A stretch of 64,000 nt of DNA from Rhizomucor pusillus (GCA_900175165.2 FWWN02000704.1:62001-126000); one strand, 5' to 3'; positions 33,686 to 46,523 are shown, counted from the stretch's first letter. Made by a program: numbers and translations. The notes: a model not told the origin generated them from the sequence alone.

Positions 33686-36600
33686 TTACAGTACAATAGC
33701 ATTGTTTATGCTTGACCCGTCCGCATCTCCGTTATCATTGCCACCAAACGATGGCGGTGGAGGTGGTGGAGGCGGAGCAGGAGGATGAGGGTAAGATGGT
33801 GGTTGTTGTTGCGCGGGTGTTGGAGGAGTAGGAGGTGGAGGGGTTGGTTGCTGTTGCTGTTGCTGTTGAGGTGCCGAAGGTTTAGGTTTCGACGATGCTG
33901 CTGCTTCAGCCTTTACATGCTCGTACGCATCTCTGGCAGAAGTATACGTTTCATTCGGGTGAAGAAGTACGATGCTTGCGCGCTTTAACTTGTCACAGAG
34001 GCTCTTCAAAGTCTCTTGATCCTTCGTATCTCGAGCCACTTGGATCAAAAATAAAGTATATTCGTGTACGTACTCAAAGTATTTTCCAGGCCTATGTGAA
34101 AAAATATAACGTTAATTTGTTTCAGCTCCTTATTGCGTATATGCAATCATTTCTTTCATCTAATCTTACCTTTCATACGTCGGCTTCCACATGTTCAAGT
34201 GATTCTTGAGATTGCCACGTAGTGTAAACAATTGCAAGATCGTCTCTTTTGCTTTCTCGGGTTTGCCAAGTATGCGGTAATACATCCATGCCAACTACGT
34301 AACCATGCAGTGTCAGTAAACTTGCATTTCCCATGACTTTTGCTACAATGACAACGACTAACCCTAAATGTCGGACGATGATGCCATTTTCGCTTATCCA
34401 AGCTTTGTACTTGTTTTAATTTCGTCACCACCATTTCGTATGCAGTGTTCAACGATGGAGAGGGTTCTGATGCGACGCTTTGCACCTTTTCGGTCTGACC
34501 ATTTCCTTTGGCGCGATTGACAAGATCCTCCATCAAGTATGGCAAAGCGTCAGCAGGCTAAAGTAAACATGTCAGCAAATTCACAAGGAGACTGCACATA
34601 AATTTGACGACGTACCTTCATTTTGCCTTCGTACAGAAGCTTCGCCGTCGTGGAATATAGAGCATACAAAGGATCCAGGATAGGATCCTGGCTTTGTACC
34701 GAGCAGGCGGCTATCGCTGCTTTGCGATACATATCAAGGATCTCCTGTTATCAAAACACGAAATTTGAGCTTCCAACATAGTGACTTTCGTATTCTCAAG
34801 AACTTACCCTAGCAGGTCGTTTCAGTTTCCGGAAACACTTTCCACTTAGATACAAGCATCTATGTTTGAGTAGACAAATGAGTCATTCCGCCAGTTTAGC
34901 AGTTTAACAATTGTTTGTTTTACCTCCATTCTGACTTGTCGCCTGACTTGTAAGACATTGCTGTTTCTAGCAATTTCAGTACAAGTTTGTATGCGAAGCT
35001 AGGCTCAATCTTTTTCACATTGGACTTTTGCTGCACAAACGGCGACTTGACTTGCTTTTGCCGAAAAGCGGCCCCACTCATGGGGGTACAAATCATTGAA
35101 TACACGAGATATCCAAAATGGAAAAAGAAGTCGAACTTCGCTTCATCGTCGAAACCGCTCGCCGCCGTTACTGAGAAAAGATGCCACGCTCTCCAAAATG
35201 AATTGTAAGCTTTCTAAAAAAATACATAGTCAGTCATTAGGATATCTCTATTTCGAGTCTTCGTGGAACCATACCCGTTGATAATCAGCTATCTTTCTCT
35301 TGTGTCCTGTAATGTTACTAGCACTCCACGTGAGCTCCTCTTCAGAAAGTTCCACGTAGCAGCGACCAAGTTCAGACCAAGCAAATGCGTCATCTGGATT
35401 CACGATAATATGCTTCTAGAAAAGAAGTGGGCACTAAGTTAGTCTCGCAGATATATGCAGGAAGATTGCTTTATCGTACATGGAGATATCCAATGGCATC
35501 CTCCAAATTTTCAATCGTTTTCTCAGAATTGACTTTAGCCCTAGCTTTCGCCTGTATGCGCAGCAATCTGCCTTGGATATAGAACAGCTTCGTTTGCACA
35601 GCTAAAGAAAGTTCATAAATTTCCAAAATGATTCAATGTTTTTGTTCCTTAAGCTTACGAGAGATTTTGGTTCGCAACATATCAATGGGTATGCTAGGCA
35701 AAAACGCATCGCGCATCATCGCTTTGATGGATGCTTTCATTGGAGCCTCCCGTCCGAGATAAGCATCTAGCAAGTTCTTGTTCAATTTGATCCAGCCTTG
35801 AATAGAACGGTGCGTGAGTAGAGAGATAAGGTTGATGCAGTTCCAAAAACTTACTGTTATCTTTAGGAAGACGATCGAAATGTTGCAGAAGCAACTCGAA
35901 AACTTCTTTTGTATCGTTTCGCAGCTGTGTGCCTTGACTCAACCTGTCCATCACTGGGTCAACAACGAGACTGAACAGCTTTTCGGCCGCTTTTTGACTC
36001 AATTTCTCATGCGGCGCTCGATGTTCTTCCACAAGATATGACCGTTCATCGGGCGAATTTGGATGTCCAACTGTCAAATGGATACCATACACGCAATGGT
36101 AGCATTGATAGATTCCTCCTCGAAATTCGGGCTGGAAATTATCGGTCAAGAAATCTAATAGGTACTTTACGAAACCGCCTAGAGAACCGATTATCAGTGT
36201 TGAAAATATATACTTCTAACATATTCATCATTCTACCTTTGCAGCCACCGCAAATTTCGCGTTCACCAAGTTCATCGTGCATGAATGCCAGAACCTTTGC
36301 TATACCTTGATCTACGACTGTCTTGACGGGAGTATCAAATTGCTGACTAATGCTCTCGATAAGACTAGCTGCGACTGCCCAAGTCGTCCAAATGATGTTG
36401 TTGAACTTGCTGTTCCGTGTTACTGACGATGGCCGATGCATTTCACTTCCAGAGAAGTTGTTCACAATGTAAATGAAGTCAGGGTGCCGATACGTGTAAA
36501 TGATTGTCATTTGAAGAATCAATAGGATATCATCGGTCGTTTTGATGTCGAGTGTGAAAGGCCATGGTTCGTGTTCAATGATCCTCATACGATGCATTTC

Positions 36601-39600
36601 TTGCAAGCAGGTATCAATCTAAAGTAATACAGTTAATTGATGATCAGCATCTTTGCGAGCCTCGAGGAAATAAAATATACCCTTTTCAAATATTTAAAAA
36701 ATTCTGTGTCTTGATCCTTTTTGAGAATGTTGGTTTCCATTTGATGGTTTGCATATCCAATTAACTTTGTTACGAGCCAACGGAGTGCACGTAATTGACA
36801 AGTCCACGCATTTTCGACATCTTTTGTTTCCCTGTACGATTTAAAAAGCAGCATAAACGTCTCGTATAGGTCGATGTCTTCTTTCTCTACATCTGCTGGA
36901 TCGGTAATAATCTGTGACAACTCGTCAATGACAGAGGCATAATCTTCTTTTTCAAACTTGGCTTTGGCCATGAGCAATTTTGTGCCAAACTCCAATGCCT
37001 TGATTTTTTCCTGTAAGACGTCTTCGCTGATGATACCATTATATATACTAGACGGCCTATTAGATAAAGCATATGTTTTCTGAAGTTTTCCTGATCAGCT
37101 CACCAGTACGTCTGAATGGGATCTTTTACTTGAGAAGCCAATTTTTGGCACTGCTTGTAGATATCAAAAGCTTTTTCAATATCGGCTGAACATTGAGCGA
37201 TCTTTCCATTCACAAATAGAAACCGTAATTGCAGTTCGTTGGACGATGGATGTTGCAGCGCCAATCTTTCACAAAATGATGACCAAGTCCTCCAAAGAGG
37301 CCAATACTCTTCAAGCATGCCATCCACTTCGGATTTCTCAGCGGCAACCTTGCGCTTTGCAGTAGCTCCAACAGCGCACGAAAGCTCAAGAAAAGACGTT
37401 GTGAGGCTGATAATTTTATCGGCTAAACGTTCACAAATCCTGAGTGCAAGCTGCCATCATTGGATCCAATTAGCACAATAAAAGCTAACAATGTAGCTAT
37501 TACAAATCAATTTACCTCCAAAGGTTCTTCATTCTGAGTAAGCGAAATTGTTTCCATGAAGCTTTGCTCCAAGAGGATGATGATTTGAAGCATTGCATCG
37601 ACGGTATCTTCCGGTAGACCGTGCAAAATATCTTGTCGCAGTAATTTCAAAGCAAGCTGATGCATCATTTTCACCATTCCAGCATCTGCAAAGTTCATTT
37701 CTTGAATAAACTCGAAAACTGCTGACGGTTCAGCATCTGATTTTTCTGCGCGGAAAGGGGTGTATGTGAATGGTCCCATTCGCTCGACCTTGTTTTCGAC
37801 ACTGGCATTTTCAGATCGACTATGAGAGTTATATATTTAGCCTCTTACATAGGTAGTCTCGAAACAGCCATTCAAAACTTACGTAAAACGCGCGGCATCA
37901 AAATCCCAGCTGTAATCCACCTTGAGCTCAGAGACCTTGTAATCAAACCATTCCCAAAAAGTTTGAATTTTTGATTCCTCGCCTTCGAAAGAAACAGGCG
38001 TGTACCACACTTTTGATCGTTTTAATAACGGAATAGATTCAAGCTTATCAAACAGATCCTGAACCATTCCGCTGAAATGTAGTTCCTCTTCATGCATCTG
38101 CCGTCGTGTATTTTCTTCCTTTTCAAGCTCCTTTTGTCGTTTGGAAGATCTAACATGGTGGTTAGCATAAATCAACTTTTCATATCCAAATTTTTCATCT
38201 ACCTCAATGTTGCGCGCTTGTCCTCGCCTTCATCTTCCTCGTTAGCTGAGTGTTCTTCAGATCTCTGTCGCTTCAATGGTACGGTATTTGTTCCATCCCT
38301 CTGAGGACTTTGATCCAAGTCTACAATGACTACATCTGGTTCGCTGTTCACGGGTTGTTGTTGAATAGAAAGTTCATTCCCCTCTTCTCTAGTCTCTTTC
38401 ATGGTGACATCCTCGTTTGATACAGTACTGTCAGCGGAAGGCGGTGGCTCTGCATCGTTGCTGATAAAGATAACATCACTTTCGGAATTGGTTGTCTGGC
38501 TCTGTTGACTTGAGACATAGTCCATTGCACTTTCAGGCACGTCGATTTTGATAATTTGATTGACGATAATTTCTTCATTTTGCGATAATACTGTCGAGTA
38601 TCGCTCAATAAGAGTTTTTGCGAGGCTATACCAATGCAATTTGTCGATGCTGATGTTGTCTTTTGCTGGCTGATTGTCAACCTCCATAGGTTCTTCAGGT
38701 ACTGGATGCTGGCTCATTCTCTGCTCAAGTTCCCTTCCATACTGCCAGTGAGGCATGTATTTGCTGATTATTTCCACGTATGCGCGACATTCTGCATAGT
38801 CTCCAATTGTCACGAGGATCTTTCGTAATCATTGCATAAGTTTTCAACGTCGTTAACTAGTTCGTGCGGAAAGCGACTCTTTACCTCTAACAATCTTTCG
38901 ATACATCGCCACTTGCTAGGAGATAGATCACCGCATCTGAACAAGTTCTCCAATTCCTGCCGAGTATCTTCCTTTTGGCTTCCTTCAAACACGCCTTGTT
39001 CATACGCGATTCGAGCCAATGGTTTGTTGCCGCTTGTCTGCGCCAGATTTCCAATATGGAACCACAACGATTTGTCTGTCTTGTCAATACTCAGAGCCTA
39101 CAACAGACGGTTATTCGCATTTATAACCGACAGTTGTCAAATTGTATCGCAACATACTCGTAGATAGTGTTTGATGGCTGATTTTGCCACATCTGGATAT
39201 TGGGCATCAGATGCCATATACTCGTCATGCAACAATGATGCATAATTTTTGGCGACAAGGTAGCAGAGCAACGCTAACGGTGAGCTTTCTGTTGTGAATA
39301 CGTGGGCTTCTTTCTAGAATAGAAAAACAACATTAAAGTTTAGCACCATGTTTATCTTTGACATTGCTATATTCAGCCTTCTCTTTTTACTTACTGCATT
39401 CTTCGGGGCACGTTGCACCAAGCGGTCTGACAAGATATCTTCGTAAATAGACCTTGCCGCGGCAATTTGGCCTTTCTGGTGAAGCCGTAGTCCTTCCTCG
39501 TATCTTTCGAGATACCGTTGTATCTAAAACAGCGGGTTTAAGTTGCGAGGTTTTGTGTAATGACGACAATGATCGCACCTTGATCTCTGTTGAATCAACA

Positions 39601-39698
39601 TCGCGCTCTACCACTCCTTTGTTGTATGTATTCCATTCGATCTATGTATGCGAGCTTAGCAAAGAGGCGTGTTGTCAAGCGAGGGATTACTGTACCAT
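33686..39698 (-). CDS. HIR3: Hir3/CABIN1-type subunit of the HIR histone H3-H4 chaperone complex
   Basis: A large gene of roughly 20 short-intron exons. First coding exons: 39698-39696 (ATG only), 39641-39579, 39523-39395. The product, about 1,600 residues, is the TPR-rich scaffold of the HIR complex (with Hir1/2 and Hpc2) that deposits H3-H4 outside S phase and represses histone genes. N-terminal TPRs: YEEGLRLHQKGQIAAARSIY and HYLRALSIDKTDKSLWFHIGN, LARIAYEQGV, LSPSKWRCIERLLE, VTIGDYAECRAYVEII. An acidic Ser-rich insert is followed by WYTPVSFEGEE, SWIKLNKNLLDAYLGREAP and LHKHIIVNPDDAFAWSELGRCYVE. The C-terminal Hir3/CABIN1 repeat is LAWMYYRILGKPEKAKETIL and MWKPTYERPGKYFEYVHEYTLFL. The tail is Pro/Gln-rich. 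Every junction I traced after exon 1 is GT-AG. One frame shift near 35780 is resolved by choosing acceptor TCAAG before GCTGG. Confidence 0.9.
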
Positions 39699-40215
39699 GA
39701 CAGCGATTGGGTGCTCTGCAGTAACAAGGTGTGCAAAAATGGAGCTCTTTTGTCGCTGCTGTTATTTTGTGAGTCCGCGCAGCATATCCGGCGCGTTGTT
39801 ACGCGAGCTTGAAGTATATTGTATTGCATTGTTAGCTCTCCAACATCTTTGCTATGATAATTGCTTCACAGCAGCATGTTTTCATGGTTCTTTATAGGTC
39901 ATCAGCTCATGATTAGTTACAGCAAACAATCATCATTATAATTCCATTCTTCTTTTTGTAAGGAATCATGATGCTTGGAAAGTCCTTTTGTTGTATGAAA
40001 TGATAGATTCGGTCGAATGCTTTCCCAGAAATTATAATCAGTCACAGCTGAGCATTCAAAAGTATGGTTGATGTCATATAAGAAAGCCATAGCTTAAGTA
40101 ATTTTTGTTTGAATGACAAAGAGAAAACAGTACATGCGAAATAACGGATGCAAAAGAGAGAAAACTAAATTATAAGAAAAGGAATGCAAACTAAAGAATG
40201 CAATAGAAGGAAGGA
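39699..40215. other. Spacer between HIR3 start and ILV2 3' end
   Basis: About 515 bp, AT-rich, no gene. The HIR3 promoter is the right part of 39699-39900 on the minus strand; the rest is ILV2 3' untranslated sequence with AT-rich polyadenylation context. Confidence 0.5.
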
Positions 40216-42382
40216 TTAGTTTTGAGCGGCTGCCTTAAGCTTAGGGTGTACAATGAATTCGTGGAGTGCCTTGCCAGCAGGAACCATGGGGAAGAGTTGT
40301 TCGTGCTTGCAAACAACAGCATCCATCAAGACAGGTCCATCGTGAGCAAGGAACTCGGCCATCTTCTCGGAAATCTCTTCCGTCTTGGTAACACGAATAG
40401 CCTTGACGCCCATTGCTTCTGCAAGTTTGCAGAAGTCAGGGTTCTTCATGATGGTACCTGAATACCGTTCTTCGTAAAAGAGATCCTGCCATTGCTTGAC
40501 CATGCCCTGGAAAGAGTTGTTCAACAACAAGACCTTGACACCAATGTTGAACTCGGCTGCAGTCGCGAGTTCCATAGCAGTCATAGAGAAGGATGCATCA
40601 CCATCGATATCAATGACGATTTTGTCTGGACGAGCAACCTTGGCACCAATGGCGCTAGGCAAACCATAGCCCATGGTTCCAAGACCACCTGAGGTGATAA
40701 AAGTGCGGGGGTGTCTCCATCGGTACAGCTGAGCAGCCCACATTTGATGCTGGCCGACACCAGTTGTGATGATGACGTTTTCCTTGATATCCATAGTCTG
40801 CTTGTTCAATTCCTCAATCAATTGCTGGGGCTTGAGAGCATCGTTTTCGGTCGCTGGCAAGTCATAGTAGAATGGATATTGCTTCTTCCAAGCGTTGATT
40901 TGGTCAAACCATTCGGCGCGTTCAGCAGACTTGATGTAAGGCATCATTTGCTTGAGATTTTCAGTGACATCACCCTCGATAGCTTCAGTTGCCTCAACGA
41001 CCTTGTTGATGTTCTTTGGCATGATTTCAAAGTGCAAGATACCACCACGGCCTTCGCGAGCAGCCTTGACAGCTTCAGGTGCGAATCCCTTGACACTGAG
41101 AGTGACACGGTCATCAAATCGAGCACCCAAAGCAATGATCAAGTCGGCGTGCTGCATAGCCAAGTTAGCATAGCAGGAACCATGCATACCGAGCATGTGC
41201 AAAGACTTGGGATCCATTTCATCGAAAGCACCCAGGCCGCAAAGAGTGGTAGTGACAGGAATGTTAGCTTCGTTTGCAAGTTGGCGAAGAACCTTGTAAC
41301 CATCGGGATGGCCGAGGATACCCTGACCAGCGTAGATGACAGGTCGCTTTGCACGGTTAATAAGGTCAGCAGAACGCATCAGAAGAGGCTCGCGCTGTGC
41401 TGCAATAGCTTCTGCAGTGAAAGCGCCGAGAGCGGTGTTAGGGATGGCAGGACGGCGGGAAGGAATGGAAGTGTTGACGGGAATAGGGCGGCGCAGAATA
41501 CCGGCAGTGACGTCCTTTGGAAGGTCGACAAGGACAGGACCAGGTCGTCCGGTGGTTGCAATGGTGAAAGCTTCGTTGATGCGTCGAGGCAACTCGGCAA
41601 TATCTTTGACCATGACGTTCCACTTGGTGCATCCTCGGGAGATGCCAACAACGTCGGCTTCTTGGAAAGCATCGGTGCCGATAGCAGAGGTGGGTACCTG
41701 ACCGGTGAAAACAACCAAGGGAGTGCCGTCGGCCAAAGCGTCAGCCATGGCAGTTACGACATTGGTAGCACCTGGACCAGAGGTGACAAGGACGACACCA
41801 GGCTTACCGCTAGAAGGAAAGAAAAAAATTTTAAGTTTCTGGCATGTTTACAATTTTTGTCATGTTTGCAAAACGTACGTGGCCCGTGCGTAGCCCTCGG
41901 CCATGTGGCCAGCACCTTGCTCATGTCGAGGCAGAATAAAGTCGAAGTACTTGGATTCGTAAATGGCATCAAAGACAGGCAGGATAGCACCGCCGGGGTA
42001 ACCAAAGACATGTTTGACACCATGTCGCAGCATCATTTCATGAAAAATTTCACCGCCAGACTTGCCAACGAAAGAATCGTCCATTTCGACAGCGGAAGCT
42101 TTCCGGTACTTTAGCGGTTGGACTCTTTTGGTAGGTGGTACGTTAGATTGCGCAGAGGATGGTTGAGAGGCAGGCCTGTCATCACTCGTTGTTAGGGCGA
42201 CTCGAAATAATATAAGATAATCTTAGCGTCTCCTGAGTTACATACTGTGCAGCAGCAGCGGCACCGGTGGCCTTGCCGGAGGTATGGATCATACAGGCAG
42301 TCAAAGCCCGCTGAGAAGTCAACCTTGCTGAGCGATTCAAGAAATGCCTTGATGAATATCTTGCCGCTGCAAAATTCATCAT
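40216..42382 (-). CDS. ILV2: Acetolactate synthase catalytic subunit (mitochondrial)
   Basis: Three exons, 42382-42246, 42175-41879 and 41809-40216, give 675 residues. The ThDP-dependent enzyme makes acetolactate (valine/leucine) and acetohydroxybutyrate (isoleucine), the first committed step. The N-terminus [20 protein letters not shown] is a mitochondrial presequence. The catalytic Glu is in [14 protein letters not shown]...[15 protein letters not shown], with the conserved splice [22 protein letters not shown]. The central domain has [14 protein letters not shown] and [11 protein letters not shown]. The ThDP/Mg loop is [17 protein letters not shown]...[13 protein letters not shown]. The end [30 protein letters not shown] is typical of fungal Ilv2. 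Two ATGs are in tandem at the start. It is divergent from ILV5, with 566 bp between start codons. Confidence 0.97.
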
Positions 42383-42729
42383 TTGTGAATGTGGAGGTGG
42401 AGAAGAAAGAAAAGAAGGAGTTGATAAGCAAGAACTCAGTTGCAAGTTGAAAAAACACAAAGATCTTGCTGGTTTTTAAAATGCTGGAACAAGAGTTGTA
42501 CACTGATTTGGATCGCCGACAAATCCACCCCTTACATTTTCCATACATTTTGTCAAGGGTCACAAATCACCGCCGTCATGGACGGATCTCGCAAACCATC
42601 GGTAGACGTCGCTGCGAATTATCTTCCGGTGAATATTTATTAGATGTATAGGTGGTTAATAGGTAGATCAGACTCCAATCTTGGTATTTAGCCTTGCATG
42701 TGAAGGCGAGTATGGCGCGAACACTCGAA

Positions 42730-42738
42730 ATGAGTCAT
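42730..42738. promoter_or_regulatory. Perfect palindromic Gcn4/CPC1-type site between ILV2 and ILV5
   Basis: ATGAGTCAT is the full palindromic general-control element bound by Gcn4-family bZIP activators (core TGACTCA). It lies 348 bp upstream of the ILV2 ATG and 211 bp upstream of the ILV5 ATG, so one site could serve both genes. Binding is inferred from the sequence only. Confidence 0.6.
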
Positions 42739-42948
42739 ACCAATCAAAATTCGAATCGGCGACCGATAAGATAGTGTTGCACGATTGGACAACACATCGT
42801 GAGTGAGCACTGCTCAAAGCACTGTCATCCTACCAACTGCTTTGTGAAAGGCCGTCACGAAGATACCCGCAAAACTTAAAGTCGCGCGCTGATTTCTGAA
42901 AACTTGGCTACTTCCTCTTTCTTTCCTCCTTCTCCGTTTTTCCTAGTC

Positions 42949-44354
42949 ATGGCCTCCAAAGTCTTTGCCTCTGCCGTTCGCGCTGCTTCCCGTCGCGGCG
43001 TCACTCTCGCTCGTCCTTCCGTTGCTCGCCCTCTTTCTGCCTTGGCTTCCGCCAATTTGAAGCAGACCGCTGCCAAAGCCTCGGTACGTATGCTCATGTG
43101 ACCAAGTTTTACCATATATTCTGTGCTTACAAGTTGTTTTTATTTTCTGCAATAGATTGCTCCCCAAGTCCGTGGATACAAGACCTTGAACTTCGGTGGT
43201 GTTGAGGAAACTGTCTATGAACGCTCTGACGTTCCCAGAGAGAAGTTGCTCGAAACTTTCAAAGACGATACCATTGCCGTTCTCGGTTACGGTCCTCAAG
43301 GTCGCGGTCAAGCCTTGAACTTGCGTGACAACGGTGTCAATGTCATCATCGGTCAGCGTGAAGGCAAGACCTACCAGCAAGCTATTGAAGAAGGCTGGGT
43401 TCCCGGCAAGAACTTGTTCCCCGTCTTGGAAGCCGTCGAGAAGGGTACTGTCGTCATGAACTTGTTGTCTGATGCCTACCAGAAGGAATTCTGGCCCCAA
43501 ATGAAGCCTCTCATGACCCCTGGCAAGACTCTCTACTTCTCTCACGGGTTTTCCATCGTCTACAAGGACCAGACCAACGTTATCCCTCCCAAGGGTATGC
43601 ATTAGATTGCTGTGAAATATATTATCGTCGTGGATATACTGATGTTTTGATCTATAGATATTGATGTGATCCTTGTGGCACCGAAGGGTTCCGGTTTCAC
43701 TGTCCGCCGTCTGTTCCAGGAAGGCCGTGGTATCAACTCCTCGTTCGCCGTCTATCAAGATGCCAGCGGTAAGGCCCGCGAGCGCACCATTGCTCTTGGT
43801 ATCGGTATCGGCTCCGGTTACATGTATGAAACCACCTTCGAGAAGGAAGTCTACTCTGACTTGTTCGGTGAACGTGGTGTTTTGATGGGTGCTATCCAAG
43901 GTTTGTTCCAAGCTCAATACGAAGTCCTCCGTGCCAACGGTATGTATACCTTTTGCAAAAACGTCCTGGATAGAAAAGAAAACTGACAATAATGTACGTA
44001 GGTCACTCTCCCTCTGAAGCTTTCAACGAAACCGTCGAAGAAGCCACTCAGTCCTTGTACCCCTTGATCGGTGAGCGCGGTATGGACTGGATGTACTCCA
44101 ACTGCTCTACCACTGCCCAACGTGGTGCCCTTGACTGGTGGCGTCCTTTCCACGAAGCTTCCAAGCCTGTTTTCGAGAAGTTGTATGAATCTGTCAAGAA
44201 TGGTTCTGAGACTGCTCGTTCCTTGGACCGCAACTCTAAGCCTGACTACCGTGAGAGACTCGAGGAAGAGTTGGCTGAAATCCGTGAATCCGAAATCTGG
44301 CGTGCAGGCAAGACCGTCCGTCAGCTCAGACCCGAGAACGTCGGCAAGAACTAG
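42949..44354 (+). CDS. ILV5: Ketol-acid reductoisomerase (mitochondrial)
   Basis: Four exons, 42949-43083, 43156-43594, 43658-43939 and 44002-44354; 402 residues (yeast 395). The NADPH- and Mg2+-dependent enzyme isomerises and reduces acetolactate, the step after Ilv2. The presequence is MASKVFASAVRAASRRGVTLARP, with a likely cleavage region near APQVRGYKTL. The Rossmann loop is AVLGYGPQGRGQALNLRDNG; the catalytic knotted domain has FSHGFSIVY, VILVAPKGSGFTVRR, GSGYMYETTFEKEVYSDLFGERG (Mg-binding Asp/Glu), and the C-terminal helices with MDWMYSNCSTTAQRGALDW. Short class I form. Heavily biased codons. It shares the bidirectional promoter with ILV2 and is followed by LEU2 on the same strand. Confidence 0.97.
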
Positions 44355-44940
44355 ACAAAAAGAAAGAACACCATTCATATCCTCATTTCCCCATCCTATG
44401 TGTCTTTTTATCTTCTTTTTCTTTCATGTACAGTGCCTTTTCCTGCAAATTGCTAAAAGTAAAAGTATGTGCACAAGCGCATTATTCTAGCTTAAATTCA
44501 AACTACTTCTGCTAAGATCAGGCCTACTGAATGATTTGCGACTTGATTTTTATCGTAGCATATGAACTGATCTTTGAGAATTCAGACTTTATACTTCCGG
44601 ATCGCGAAAAAGGTACCGCAAAGATATGCAAAAGTATCTAGGTTCCATGGCGCTCCTCCTCGAGCAAGTGTGCGTACAAAAAAGATGGGTACTGCGAAGG
44701 AAAACAAATAGTATGCGGTCAGTGGGTATAAATGGATGAATTTATTATGCCATTTCACACTGTTTATTCCGTTAAAACTCGATTGAATCAAGATATTTCT
44801 GTCTGGGGCGCTTTTTTTTTGCCGATGTATGAATCACATCAATGGCAAGAATCTGATTGGGTCACACGAACTCCACATCAGGCGGTTGCTTGACAGACTC
44901 GGAGCTTCACGCAGTTGCTCCCGTCGCTCGTTGTTCTGTC
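44355..44940. other. Spacer between ILV5 and LEU2
   Basis: About 585 bp with the ILV5 3' end and the LEU2 promoter. I found no TGACTCA core and no CCGG..CCGG Leu3-type pair here. No gene. Confidence 0.5.
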
Positions 44941-46195
44941 ATGTCTCGTAAAGTCTCCATTGTATGTTTGCCCGGTGATGGCGTTGGTCCCGAGGTCGTT
45001 GGTGAAGCCGTCAAGGTCCTCCAGCAAGTTGCAACCTCTCGCTCCCAGGCTTTGGGTGTCGAGTTCGAATTCAAGAATGAGCTCATTGGTCTCGCTGCTA
45101 TGGAGAAGACTGGTACGTACACGGCAGCCGGATATGAAAAGGAAAAGAAGACACTTGGGGATGCTAATATTAGCGGACGATTAGGTGAACCTTTGCCCGA
45201 CTCTGCTCTCGAAGCATGCAAGGCTGCTGATGCTATCTTGCTCGGTGCCGTCGGTGGTCTTCCAGGTGCACAGATCGGCAGCGGTCCTCGTCCTGAGCAA
45301 GGTCTTTTGAAGCTTCGCAAGTCGTTGGATCTGTATGCCAACTTGCGACCCGTCGCATTTGCATCTGATGCTCTTACCAACCTCTCTCCTCTCAAGGATC
45401 ACGTTGTCAAGGGCGTAGAATTCGTCTTTGTACGTGAACTAGTTGGTGGTATCTACTTTGGTGATCGCAAGGAAGCCGGCGAAGATGGCAAAGGTACGTC
45501 TCTTCGGTAATTCACTGTAAATCGCAGCTGGTTTTACTTATAACATCAATGTAGCTTATGATACCCTGCCTTACTCCCGCGAAGAAATTGAGCGTGTCAC
45601 TCGCTTGGCCGCTCTCCTTGCTTTGAAGCAAAACCCTGTTGGCAAGATCCACTCTATTGACAAAGCCAATGTGTTGGCTACATCCCGTTTGTGGCGTAAG
45701 GTCGTCAGCGAGACTTTGGAGAAAGAGTTCCCTCAATTGGAGTACGAGCATCACTTGGTCGATTCCGCTGCCATGGCCATGGTCCAGAACCCCAAAAAGT
45801 TAAACGGTGTTGTCCTTACCGAAAACATGTTTGGTGATATCTTGTCAGATGAAGCTTCCGTCATTGTCGGTTCTCTTGGCTTGCTTCCATCTGCCTCCTT
45901 GAACGGATTGCCTGACGGCAAGAGCAAGTGCGTCGGCTTGTACGAACCTATCCACGGCTCTGCACCCGACATTGCTGGACAGAACATTGCTAACCCTATT
46001 GCCACCATCCTCAGCGTTGCCATGCTGCTGCGCTACTCTTTGGGCTTCGAAAAGGAAGCAAAGGCCGTGGAAGATGCTGTCCGCAAGGTCCTTGACAGTG
46101 GTGTACGTTCCCGTGATCTAGGCGGCGATAAGTCCACCACTGAGATTGGTGACAAGGTTGTCGAGGCATTGGCTGAAATTTTGGCTCAATTGTAA
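44941..46195 (+). CDS. LEU2: 3-isopropylmalate dehydrogenase
   Basis: Three exons, 44941-45112, 45185-45493 and 45555-46195; 373 residues (yeast 364). The NAD-dependent enzyme oxidatively decarboxylates 3-isopropylmalate in leucine synthesis. Signatures: [53 protein letters not shown], the Lys/Asp active-site region [35 protein letters not shown], and the adenine-binding loop [20 protein letters not shown]. The start at 44941 ([12 protein letters not shown]) matches the family; there is no mitochondrial presequence, so it is cytosolic as in yeast. It lies on the same strand as ILV5, forming with ILV2 a three-gene branched-chain amino-acid cluster. Confidence 0.97.
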
Positions 46196-46453
46196 GAGTG
46201 CATGTACATATGTAGAATAAATTAAGAAAATTATTCTGTTCTTTTGTTGTTAAAACAAGTCGTCGCGCAGCAGTCATTGTTCCCTTTTCGGTGCAATCAC
46301 CCGAAAAACCAGCTTTTTACTGTTATCATTTTAGCCAAGACTTTGGAGTGTCCCAAAAAAGGGGAAGGAAGGGAATAAATAACAGGCACGCGAAGCCCGC
46401 TCATTAAACAATGGACCAGGAAGCGCATGATCGGAAAACAATATGCACGCGGA

Positions 46454-46461
46454 TATAAATA
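46454..46461 (+). promoter_or_regulatory. TATA box of the C2-CBM5/12 gene
   Basis: TATAAATA 63 bp upstream of the ATG at 46524, in a well-spaced core promoter position. Confidence 0.5.
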
Positions 46462-46523
46462 GACACCCCTCATCCATGTTTTCTGCAACTTTCAAACCTT
46501 GAACGAAATCCTTCTTCCCTGAC

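Noticed and set aside
35750..35830. Frame change in HIR3
   Set aside because: Selecting the acceptor TCAAG before GCTGG gives WIKLNKNLLDAYL, continuous with the next exon; no lesion is needed.
40711..42114. 467-codon open frame on the plus strand opposite ILV2
   Set aside because: It crosses an ILV2 intron, has no family motifs, and is explained by ILV2 codon bias.
42943..43989. 348-codon frame antisense to ILV5
   Set aside because: Crosses three ILV5 introns; shadow of biased codons.
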